Assembly: GCA_013813345.1 (NCBI GenBank)
Contig: JACCRW010000235.1
Location: 1-10,216, forward strand
Length of the DNA stretch: 10,216 nt
DNA from: Actinomycetota bacterium
GTDB lineage: Bacteria > Actinomycetota > Thermoleophilia > Gaiellales > Gaiellaceae
Direction: 5' to 3'
The notes beneath the pieces are model-generated. The model was given only the letters and a program-made list of their open reading frames with translations, was not told the DNA's origin and searched no databases. Below, in pieces: positions 1-6,894 of the stretch (within the stretch, counting starts at the first letter, position 1; each line of letters starts with the position of its first letter). The position numbers and the translations under genes are program-made.

Positions 1-55
1 GCATGAGCGACATGGTACGTTCGAGCCCTCTCGGTACCAGATCCGAGGAGAAGGG
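1..55. other. Window-edge leader upstream of livG
   Basis: This short stretch may hold the end of an upstream gene: a TGA at 4-6 could close a reading frame entering from the left, but nothing of its product can be seen. A GAGGAGAAGG ribosome binding site at 45-54 serves the GTG start at 56. The livG reading frame is itself open to the left edge, so an even earlier start outside the window cannot be excluded, although no ATG or GTG in that frame is visible here. No promoter was recognised, so the operon may begin further upstream. Confidence 0.4.
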
Positions 56-880
56 GTGTCGCGGGCCTACCGTCACGACCTGAACGGCAGCAGTCTCGAA
101 CGCGGTTCGCTCCAGCTCGACGTCGCCGGGGTGAGCCTGCGGTTCGGGGGCGTCCAGGCGCTTCGAGGTGTCGGCGTCCAGGTTCGCCAGGGGGACGTGC
201 ACGCCGTCATCGGGCCCAACGGCGCCGGCAAGACGAGCCTGATCAACTGCGTCAGCGGTCTCTACCGGCCGCAGCAGGGCTCCATCCGCCTGCACGACGG
301 CGAGGTGCACGAGCTGACGCGCGCCCGCCCAAGCAGGATCGCGCGCTGGGGCGTCGCCCGCTCGTTCCAGAACATCGAGCTCTTCCGCCACATGACCGTG
401 CTGGACAACCTGCTGCTCGGGCGCCACGTCCACATGCGGCACAACGTCGGCTCGGCCCTCGCGTACTACGGGCCGGCCCGGCGGCAGGAGATCGCCCATC
501 GCGAGCTCGTCGAGGAGGTGATCGACTTCCTCGAGCTGCAGGCCGAGCGGAAGCGGGAGGTCGGCACGCTCTCCTACGGCTTCCAGAAGCGCGTCGAGCT
601 CGGGCGGGCGCTCTCCATGCAGCCCGCGGTGCTGCTCCTGGACGAGCCGATGGCCGGCATGAACGCCGAGGAGAAGGAGGACATGGCGCGCTACGTGCTC
701 GACGTCAACGAGCTCGCCGGTGTGACGGTCGTGCTGATCGAGCACGACATGGGCGTCGTCATGGACATCTCGCACCGCGTGACCGTCCTCGACTTCGGTC
801 TCGTGATCGCGGACGGTACGCCCGCGGAGGTCGCGGCGAACCCGGCCGTCATCGAGGCCTATCTGGGAGAGGCCGCATGA
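56..880 (+). CDS. livG: HAAT-family ABC transporter ATPase (LivG type)
   Basis: This is one of the two cytoplasmic ATPases that power a branched-chain-amino-acid-type (HAAT) importer. Its 274 residues carry Walker A GPNGAGKTS at 53-61, Q-loop Q105, signature LSYGFQ at 172-177, Walker B VLLLDEP at 192-198 and the H-loop histidine at 230 in IEHDMGVV. The signature is LSYGxQ rather than LSGGQ, which is usual for LivG proteins. The segment 99-122, with RSFQNIELF and TVLDNLLLG, is also LivG-like. A 20-residue N-terminal extension precedes the first strand, making it slightly longer than the usual 250-260. The GTG start is chosen because GAGGAGAAGG lies just before it. The stop overlaps the next start (ATGA). 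Family assignment is secure; the substrate is not shown by this subunit. Confidence 0.95.
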   Translation: MSRAYRHDLNGSSLERGSLQLDVAGVSLRFGGVQALRGVGVQVRQGDVHAVIGPNGAGKTSLINCVSGLYRPQQGSIRLHDGEVHELTRARPSRIARWGVARSFQNIELFRHMTVLDNLLLGRHVHMRHNVGSALAYYGPARRQEIAHRELVEEVIDFLELQAERKREVGTLSYGFQKRVELGRALSMQPAVLLLDEPMAGMNAEEKEDMARYVLDVNELAGVTVVLIEHDMGVVMDISHRVTVLDFGLVIADGTPAEVAANPAVIEAYLGEAA

Positions 881-2847
881 CGGACGCCGCCGGCGCGACG
901 TTCCCGCAGCTCCTGGACGGGCTCGCGAGGCGCCGGCCCGGCCGGGTCGCGCTCCGCGAGAAGCGCTACGGCATCTGGGAGCCACTCACCTTCGCGGAGT
1001 ACCAGCGGCGCGTTCGCCGGTTCGCGCTCGGGCTCGCGGCGCTCGGCTTCCAGCGGGGCGAGGTGCTCGCGATCCTCGGCGACAACCGTCCCGAGTGGGT
1101 GATCGCCGAGCTCGCCGCGCAGGCCCTCGGCGGCGCGTCGGTCGGCCTCTACCCCGACGGCGTCGTCGACGAGGTGCACCACGTGGTCGACCACGCGCGG
1201 GTGCGCTTCATCGTCGCCGAGGACCAGGAGCAGGTCGACAAGCTGATCGCGCTGCGCGAGGGCGGGCGCCTGGCAACGGTCGAGCACATCGTCTTCTACG
1301 ACCCGCACGGTCTCGAGCACTACGAGCTGGACGTCCTGCTCGAGTTCACCGCGGTCGAGGAGTTGGGCGACGGGCTCGAGCAGGAGCGGCCGGGCTGGCT
1401 GGACGAGCAGATCGCGCTTGGCTCGGCCGGCGACACCGCGGTCCTCTGCACGACGTCGGGCACGACCGGCAAGCCCAAGCTGGCGATGCTCAGCCACGCG
1501 AACCTGCTCTCGATGGGCAGCAGCCTGATGGCCCTCGACCCGATCGACCCGCAGGACGAGTTCCTCAGCTTCCTGCCGCTCGCGTGGATCGGCGAGCAGA
1601 TGATCGCGCTCGCCTGCGCGTTGCAGACCGGCTTCGCGCTCAGCTTCCCGGAGAGCGCCGCGACGATGCGCAGCGACCTCAGGGAGATCGGCCCCCGCGT
1701 CATGTTCAGCCCGCCGCGGATCTGGGAGAGCCTGCTTTCGTCGGTGCAGGTGCGGCTCTCGGACGCCGGATGGCTGAAGCGCGCGGTCTTCGCGCTCGGC
1801 TACGCGCTCGGCGAGCGCGCGGCCGATCGGCGGCTGCGCGGGCGGCGGACGGGCGTGTTGCTCGGGCTTGGATATCTGCTCGCCGACTGGACCGCCCTGC
1901 GGCCGGTGCGCAACCAGCTCGGGCTCGTGCGTCTGCGTCGCGCCTACACGGGCGGGGCGCCGCTCGGCCCCGACGTCTTTCGTTTCTTCCACGCGATCGG
2001 CGTCAACCTGAAGCAGATCTACGGTCAGACCGAGATCTGCGGCATCGCGGTCGTGCATCGCGACGGCGACATCCGCTTCAACACCGTCGGACTGCCGATT
2101 CCGGGCACCGAGCTGCGGATCGCCGAGGGCGGCGAGATCCTGCTGCGCTCCCCCGCGGTCTTCAGCGGCTTCTACCGCCACGAGGAGGCGACGGCCGAGG
2201 CGCTGCAGGAAGGCTGGCTGCACACCGGCGACGCGGGCTACCTCGAGGAGGACGGGCACCTCGTGGTGATCGACCGCGCGCGCGACGTGATGGAGGCCGA
2301 GGACGGCTCGCTCTTCAGCCCCGCCTTCATCGAGAACAAGCTCAAGTTCAGCCAGTACGTGCAGGAGGCCGTCGTCTTCGGCGGGGGCGAGCTCCCGTAC
2401 GTGACCTCGATGGTCTCGATCGACATGGAGACGATCGGGACGTGGGCCGAGCGGGAGCACATCTCGTACACGACCTACACCGATCTCGCCCAGAAGCCCG
2501 AGGTGTACGAGTTGATCCGTCGCGCCGTGGCCCGTGCGAACGAGGACCTGCCCGAGGGCGTCCGCATCCGGCGCTTCGTGCTCCTGCACAAGCAGCTCGA
2601 CGCCGACGACGAGGAGCTGACGCGCACACGGAAGGTGCGGAGGCGAACGATCAACGAGCGCTACGGCACAATCATCGACGCGCTCTACGCCGGCATCGAC
2701 GCCGTCACGATCACGAGCCTCGTCACCTACCAGGACGGCACGCAGGCCCGGCGGGACATCTCGCTGCGGATCGAGTCCCCGGACGGCGCAGGCCCGGAGC
2801 GGCCGCGCCGCCGCCGGCAGCTCGCAGGGGTGGGGGGCCGCGGCTGA
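877..2847 (+). CDS. Long-chain acyl-CoA synthetase (AMP-forming)
   Basis: This cytoplasmic enzyme should activate a carboxylic acid with ATP to an acyl-adenylate and then to the CoA thioester. The 656 residues show the AMP-binding P-loop TTSGTTGKPK at 192-201, the A5 motif YGQTE at 382-386, the A7 motif HTGD at 449-452 and an A8-like hinge DRARDVME at 466-473. A C-terminal ELTRTRKVRR at 580-589 holds the likely catalytic lysine, K586. The layout, including the variable insert around 300-350, is that of FadD15-type long-chain or broad-specificity synthetases. About 70 residues follow the lysine motif and end in an Arg/Pro/Gly-rich, probably disordered tail. The start overlaps livG by four bases and has GGGAGAGG at 865-872. 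Its place inside an importer operon suggests it activates the imported acid. Chain length or aromatic preference cannot be read from sequence. Confidence 0.9.
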   Translation: MTDAAGATFPQLLDGLARRRPGRVALREKRYGIWEPLTFAEYQRRVRRFALGLAALGFQRGEVLAILGDNRPEWVIAELAAQALGGASVGLYPDGVVDEVHHVVDHARVRFIVAEDQEQVDKLIALREGGRLATVEHIVFYDPHGLEHYELDVLLEFTAVEELGDGLEQERPGWLDEQIALGSAGDTAVLCTTSGTTGKPKLAMLSHANLLSMGSSLMALDPIDPQDEFLSFLPLAWIGEQMIALACALQTGFALSFPESAATMRSDLREIGPRVMFSPPRIWESLLSSVQVRLSDAGWLKRAVFALGYALGERAADRRLRGRRTGVLLGLGYLLADWTALRPVRNQLGLVRLRRAYTGGAPLGPDVFRFFHAIGVNLKQIYGQTEICGIAVVHRDGDIRFNTVGLPIPGTELRIAEGGEILLRSPAVFSGFYRHEEATAEALQEGWLHTGDAGYLEEDGHLVVIDRARDVMEAEDGSLFSPAFIENKLKFSQYVQEAVVFGGGELPYVTSMVSIDMETIGTWAEREHISYTTYTDLAQKPEVYELIRRAVARANEDLPEGVRIRRFVLLHKQLDADDEELTRTRKVRRRTINERYGTIIDALYAGIDAVTITSLVTYQDGTQARRDISLRIESPDGAGPERPRRRRQLAGVGGRG

Positions 2848-3719
2848 TGGCGACGTTCGTCCAGCTCACGGTGACCGGTCTCTCCAACGGCGCGATCCTC
2901 GCGCTGGCGGCGCTCGGCTTCGTGCTGATCTACAAGTCGTCGTCCGTGATCAACTTCGCCCAGGGGCAGTTCCTGCTCATCGGCGCGTACGTCGTCTGGG
3001 CGCTGACCGTCGAGGCGAAGCTGCACTGGGCCGTGGCGGTGCTCGGCGCCGTCCTCGTGGCGATCGCGCTCGGGATCGTCGTCGAGCGCCTGATCCTGCG
3101 GCCGCTCGTCGGCCAGCCGATCATCTCCGTGATCATGGTCACGATCGGGCTCTCCCAGGTGCTCGGTGCGCTGGTCCTCATCATCTGGGGCACGACGCCG
3201 CGCGCGTTTCCCGAGTTCATCCCTTCGAGCAGCGTCGACCTGCTCGGGGCGCAGGTGGGTGCGAGCAGGCTCTGGGCACTCGGCCTCGTCGCCGTGGCGC
3301 TCGTCGCCTTCGCGCTCTTCTTCACGCGGTCACGGCACGGGATCGCGATGCGCGCCGTCGCCGACGACCAGCAGGCCGCGCTCGCGATGGGCATCAGCGT
3401 CCGGCGCGTGTTCGCGCTCGCCTGGGCTCTCGCCGGCGTCAGCGCTGTCGTCGGAGGGGTGCTGCTCGCCAATCTCGTCGGCGTCTCCGGCGAAATCAGC
3501 GGCTTCGGGCTGCTCGTCTTTCCCGTCGTCATCCTCGGCGGCCTCGACTCGGTGCTCGGTGCGGTCGTCGGCGGCGCCCTGATCGGGCTCCTCACCGCGT
3601 ACACCGGCGGCTACGTCGGCGGAGGGCTGGAGACGGTGATCCCGTACGTGGCGCTCGTGCTGATCCTGCTCGTCAAGCCGTACGGCCTCTTCGGTCAAGT
3701 CCGAATCGAGCGCGTCTGA
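2847..3719 (+). CDS. livH: HAAT-family ABC transporter permease (LivH type)
   Basis: This integral membrane protein forms half of the translocation pore of the importer. It has 290 residues, normal for LivH, and is hydrophobic nearly throughout, with roughly eight predicted membrane segments. The family motif SSSVINFAQGQF is at 31-42, followed by GAY. The cytoplasmic coupling loop that contacts the ATPases is visible around 170-190, with ADDQQAALAMGI at 172-183. The ATG is taken at 2847 because it sits in a TGATG junction with the synthetase stop and begins a typical LivH N-terminus (MATFVQLTVTGLSNGAI). The same frame is open far upstream through the synthetase gene, but that part is arginine-rich out-of-frame sequence and not protein. 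The ribosome binding site is a diffuse G-rich run, so translation is probably coupled to the preceding gene. Confidence 0.93.
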   Translation: MATFVQLTVTGLSNGAILALAALGFVLIYKSSSVINFAQGQFLLIGAYVVWALTVEAKLHWAVAVLGAVLVAIALGIVVERLILRPLVGQPIISVIMVTIGLSQVLGALVLIIWGTTPRAFPEFIPSSSVDLLGAQVGASRLWALGLVAVALVAFALFFTRSRHGIAMRAVADDQQAALAMGISVRRVFALAWALAGVSAVVGGVLLANLVGVSGEISGFGLLVFPVVILGGLDSVLGAVVGGALIGLLTAYTGGYVGGGLETVIPYVALVLILLVKPYGLFGQVRIERV

Positions 3720-3721
3720 CG

Positions 3722-4771
3722 ATGGCAGCGACGACGACCGGCGTCTACCACACGACCTACCGGGCGGATCTCGCCCTCCGCCACACGAAGACCGAGTACG
3801 TGCGGCTGGCGCTCGCGCTCGCGGTCGTCGTGGGGCTTCCGTTCGTCGCCTCGCCCTACTGGCTGACGGTGCTGAACCAGATCGGGATCGCGATCGTGGG
3901 GGCGATCGGTCTCAACATCCTCGTCGGCTACACGGGGCAGATCAGCCTTGGCCAGGGCGGGTTCCTGGCCGTCGGCGCGTACACGGCGGGAATGGTCGCC
4001 ACGAAGACGGGGGCCTCTCCGCTTCTCGGCATCCTCGCGGCAGTCCTCGTCACCGCCGCGGTCGGCACCTTCTTCGGCCTGCCGGCGCTGCGGCTCAAGG
4101 GGCTCTACCTCGCGATCGCGACGCTCGCGTCGCAGCAGATCATCATCTGGGTGGTCACGCACTGGGAGTTCGTGACGGGCGGCGTCGACGCCCTCGTGCT
4201 CGAGCCGGTGACCATCTTCGGCTGGACGATCACCGGCGACCGGGAGTGGTACTGGGTGATCGCCGCCTTCGCAGGGCTGGCCACGGTCGTCGGCACGAAC
4301 CTCTTCCGCACGGGGGTCGGACGGGCGTTCGTGGCGATCCGCGACCAGGACATCGCGGCCGAGGTGATCGGCGTGAACCCGGCGCGCTACAAGCTGCTCG
4401 CCTTCGCCGTCTCGTCGGGGTTCGTGGGGCTCGCCGGGGCGCTCACCGCGTACTGGACGCAGATCCTCACGTGGGAGCGCTTCACGCTCGACGTCTCCAT
4501 CCTCTACCTGGCGATGATCATCGTCGGCGGGCTCGGCAGCATCTCGGGCGCCGTCTACGGGGCGGCGTTCATCATCGCGCTGCCCGCCTACCTGCAGCAG
4601 CTGAGCCTTCGCTTCCAGGGCGACTCGTTCTTCGTCCGCAACCTGCCGGCGCTGCAGCTGCTCATCTTCGGCGCGACGATCGTCCTCTTCCTCGTCTTCG
4701 AGCCCAAGGGCATGGCGAGGATCTGGCAACGCATGAAGGACTACTTCCGGCTATGGCCGTTCCGGTACTGA
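3722..4771 (+). CDS. livM: HAAT-family ABC transporter permease (LivM type)
   Basis: This is the second membrane permease, expected to pair with LivH. Its 349 residues begin with a hydrophilic cytoplasmic leader of about 25, followed by multiple hydrophobic segments. The LivM hallmark GYTGQISLGQGGF is at 69-81, running into LAVGAY. The coupling-loop motif RDQDIAAEVIGVNPARYKL starts at 207 and precedes a membrane segment (LLAFAVSSGFVGLAGAL). The gene starts two bases after the livH stop and has no clear Shine-Dalgarno sequence, which points to translational coupling. The C-terminus is basic and aromatic (MKDYFRLWPFRY), as expected for a cytoplasmic end. Family assignment is confident. Confidence 0.93.
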   Translation: MAATTTGVYHTTYRADLALRHTKTEYVRLALALAVVVGLPFVASPYWLTVLNQIGIAIVGAIGLNILVGYTGQISLGQGGFLAVGAYTAGMVATKTGASPLLGILAAVLVTAAVGTFFGLPALRLKGLYLAIATLASQQIIIWVVTHWEFVTGGVDALVLEPVTIFGWTITGDREWYWVIAAFAGLATVVGTNLFRTGVGRAFVAIRDQDIAAEVIGVNPARYKLLAFAVSSGFVGLAGALTAYWTQILTWERFTLDVSILYLAMIIVGGLGSISGAVYGAAFIIALPAYLQQLSLRFQGDSFFVRNLPALQLLIFGATIVLFLVFEPKGMARIWQRMKDYFRLWPFRY

Positions 4772-4787
4772 ATCACGATGCAGCACG

Positions 4788-4796
4788 AAGGAGGAG
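4788..4796 (+). promoter_or_regulatory. Strong ribosome binding site of the binding-protein gene
   Basis: AAGGAGGAG is close to the perfect anti-16S complement and ends three bases before the ATG at 4800. It is much stronger than the sites of the coupled permease genes just upstream. This would allow the binding protein to be made in excess over the membrane subunits, as is usual for such importers. Confidence 0.75.
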
Positions 4797-4799
4797 CAC

Positions 4800-5972
4800 A
4801 TGAAGCTATGCACAGGAGTCGTGGCCGTTGTGCTGGCCCTCGCGATGACGGCTGGTGCACAGGGTCGAATCGAGGCACCCGCCACGATCAAGATCGGCGG
4901 GATCTTCGCCCTGACCGGCCCGACGTCCGACGTGGGCGTCCCTTACTCGGAGGGCGTGAAGGCGTACGTCACATACATCAACTCGCGCGGAGGCGTCAAG
5001 GGCCGCAAGATCGACTTCATCTCGCAGGACTACGCCTACAACGTCGCCCGAGGCGAGCAGCTCTACTCGCAGCTGAAGTCGAGCGGCGTGATCGCCATCC
5101 AGGGCTGGGGCACGGCCGACACGGAGGCGCTCCGGACGCGGGTCAACGCCGACCGGATCCCCTACATGTCGGCGTCGTACGCGGCGACGCTGATCAATCC
5201 GTCGGAGACGCCCTACAACTTCTTCGTCGCGCCGAGCTACTCGACGCAGATGCGGATCGCGTTGCGCTTCATCGCCGAGCAGACCGGCGGCCAGCAGACC
5301 GAGGTGGCGGTCTTCCACCACGACAGCCCGTTCGGCCAGTCTCCGCTCGAGGACGGCAAGAGCTTCGTCCAGAGGAAGAGGCTGAAGCTCGGGTACCAGA
5401 CCTACACGATGACCGGCGGAGCGACCGACTACACCGCGCTGCTGACCCAGGCGCAGCGCCAGGGGGCGCGCTGGATCATCGTCCAGAACGTGTCCACACC
5501 GGCCGCCCTGCTCGCCCGCGACATCGCGAGACAGGGCCTGAACATGAAGATCGTCTGCCTTAACTGGTGCGGCGACGAGATCTTCGTGGGGCTCGCCGGC
5601 CGCGCGGCGGCCGGCCACTACACCGTGCAGCCGTGGGGTACGACCGGGCTCAAGGTGCCCGGCCTGACGGCCCCGTCGGCCTGGCTCGCCGCGCGTGGCA
5701 AGACGCTGGGCAAGGCGACGGTGCACTTCACGCAGGGGTGGTACACGATGGCCGTGATGCTGAAAGGCGTCGAGCGCGTGATCGCGTCGGGGAAGTCGGT
5801 GAACGGGCCGAACCTGAAGGCCGCGCTGGAGTCGATGCCGAAGTTCTCGACCGGCGGCGTCACCCCCGACGTCAAGTTCACCGGCCGGACCCACGAGGGC
5901 CTGCACAGCTCCCGGATCTTCCAGGTGATCCGCGGGCGCTTCAGGCAGGTGACGGGCTACCGGATTCCGTGA
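4800..5972 (+). CDS. livK: Extracellular substrate-binding protein of HAAT importer
   Basis: This is the solute receptor that delivers ligand to the LivHM permease, of the Peripla_BP_6 (Leu/Ile/Val-binding-like) family. It has 390 residues. An N-terminal signal peptide has a hydrophobic core at about 6-18 and a likely signal peptidase I site after AGA at 18-20. The mature part opens with the family start IKIGGIFALTGPTSDVG, continues with YINSRGGVKGRKI, and later has GGATDYTALLTQAQ in the hinge region. No lipobox is seen (the only nearby cysteine, C4, is before the hydrophobic core), so it seems to be soluble or held by other means. C253 and C257 (CLNWC) could form a disulfide. The ATG follows a strong AAGGAGG. 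Ligand identity is unknown; the neighbouring CoA ligases point to a carboxylic acid rather than an amino acid. Confidence 0.92.
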   Translation: MKLCTGVVAVVLALAMTAGAQGRIEAPATIKIGGIFALTGPTSDVGVPYSEGVKAYVTYINSRGGVKGRKIDFISQDYAYNVARGEQLYSQLKSSGVIAIQGWGTADTEALRTRVNADRIPYMSASYAATLINPSETPYNFFVAPSYSTQMRIALRFIAEQTGGQQTEVAVFHHDSPFGQSPLEDGKSFVQRKRLKLGYQTYTMTGGATDYTALLTQAQRQGARWIIVQNVSTPAALLARDIARQGLNMKIVCLNWCGDEIFVGLAGRAAAGHYTVQPWGTTGLKVPGLTAPSAWLAARGKTLGKATVHFTQGWYTMAVMLKGVERVIASGKSVNGPNLKAALESMPKFSTGGVTPDVKFTGRTHEGLHSSRIFQVIRGRFRQVTGYRIP

Positions 5973-5979
5973 CCCGAGC

Positions 5980-6009
5980 GGGGCGGGGAAGACGATCCTT
6001 CCCCGCCCC
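5980..6009 (+). terminator. Intercistronic hairpin between livK and livF
   Basis: A perfect inverted repeat GGGGCGGGGAA / TTCCCCGCCCC spans 5980-5990 and 5999-6009. One further G-C pair (5991-5998) leaves a six-base loop, ACGATC. The stem begins eight bases after the binding-protein stop. There is no run of T residues after it, so a classical intrinsic terminator is not shown. A partial terminator or a 3' stabiliser that raises binding-protein transcript over livF is the likelier role. It ends just before the livF ribosome binding site (6015-6025). Confidence 0.65.
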
Positions 6010-6014
6010 TACCC

Positions 6015-6025
6015 AAGGAGGGAGG
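6015..6025 (+). promoter_or_regulatory. Ribosome binding site that sets the livF GTG start
   Basis: AAGGAGGGAGG lies five bases before GTG at 6031. It supports this GTG over internal starts and so supports the Ala/Pro-rich N-terminal extension of LivF being translated. Confidence 0.7.
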
Positions 6026-6030
6026 CGCAC

Positions 6031-6894
6031 GTGGCGGGCGAGGACGAGAGAGGCGCGGGCAGCGCGGCGGCGGCGCCGGCACCCGATCCCGCTGCGGGCG
6101 CCCTGCTCGCGCTCAACAACGTCGAGGTGATCTACGACGAGGTGATCCTCGTCCTGCGCGGCCTCTCGCTGCACGTGGGCGAGGGCGAGGTGGTCGCGCT
6201 GCTCGGCTCGAACGGCGCCGGCAAGTCGACGACGCTGAAGGCGATCTCCGGCCTCCTGCCCTCTGAGAACGGCGAGATCACCGACGGCGAGATCGCGTAC
6301 GCCGGCCGGCGGATCGACCATCTCGATGCCGCGGGCATCGTGCGGCTCGGGATCTGCCAGGTGATGGAGGGGAGGCGGGTCTTCGAGCACCTGACGGTCG
6401 AGGAGAACCTGCGGGCCGGCGCCTACACCCGTCGCGGCGACGGCTTGCTCGCCGACGATCTCGAGCTCGTATTCGGGTACTTCCCTCCGCTCGCGGGGCG
6501 GCGCCGGGCAGACGCCGGCTACCTGTCGGGCGGCGAGCAGCAGATGCTCGCGATGGGGAGAGCGCTGATCGCGCGTCCGAAGCTGCTCATGCTCGACGAG
6601 CCGTCGCTCGGGCTCGCGCCGAAGCTCGTGGCCGAGATCTTCGGGATCATCCGCCGGCTCAACGAGGAGCTCGGCACGACCATCCTCGTCGTCGAGCAGA
6701 ATGCCCGCCTCGCGCTCGAGATCGCCGACCGCGCCTACGTGATGGAGAACGGCCGCATCGTGCTCGACGGGCCGGCGGCGGAGCTGGCGCAGAATCCCGA
6801 CGTGCAGGAGTTCTACCTCGGCCTGACCGAGACCGGCGAGCGCAAGAGCTACCGTGACGTCAAGCACTACAAGCGCCGGAAGCGCTGGCTGTGA
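6031..6894 (+). CDS. livF: HAAT-family ABC transporter ATPase (LivF type)
   Basis: This is the second ATPase of the importer, expected to form a heterodimer with LivG. It has 287 residues: an Ala/Pro-rich, probably disordered leader of about 24, then Walker A GSNGAGKST at 59-67, signature LSGGEQ at 165-170 and Walker B LLMLDEP at 185-191. The H-loop position reads VVEQNA without histidine, which is normal for LivF (E. coli LivF also has VEQNA) and not a defect. The protein ends in a very basic tail, SYRDVKHYKRRKRWL, longer than in classical amino-acid LivF proteins. I recall similar tails in LivF proteins encoded beside CoA ligases, but could not check this. The GTG start has an excellent ribosome binding site. 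The stop overlaps the next GTG start (GTGA). Confidence 0.94.
   Translation: MAGEDERGAGSAAAAPAPDPAAGALLALNNVEVIYDEVILVLRGLSLHVGEGEVVALLGSNGAGKSTTLKAISGLLPSENGEITDGEIAYAGRRIDHLDAAGIVRLGICQVMEGRRVFEHLTVEENLRAGAYTRRGDGLLADDLELVFGYFPPLAGRRRADAGYLSGGEQQMLAMGRALIARPKLLMLDEPSLGLAPKLVAEIFGIIRRLNEELGTTILVVEQNARLALEIADRAYVMENGRIVLDGPAAELAQNPDVQEFYLGLTETGERKSYRDVKHYKRRKRWL

Noticed and set aside
859..2589. 576-residue open frame on the minus strand across the synthetase gene
   Set aside because: It mirrors the codon structure of the well-supported synthetase on the plus strand; the translation is low-complexity Arg/Glu/Asp/Leu-rich with no family motif. This is a GC-bias artefact.
1095..2846. Apparent long N-terminal extension or fusion upstream of LivH in the same frame
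   Set aside because: The extension is arginine- and alanine-rich out-of-frame reading of the synthetase; LivH has a typical N-terminus at 2847 in a TGATG junction.
6031..6894. Missing H-loop histidine in LivF as a sign of an inactive ATPase
   Set aside because: VEQNA at this position is the normal state in the LivF family, including E. coli LivF.
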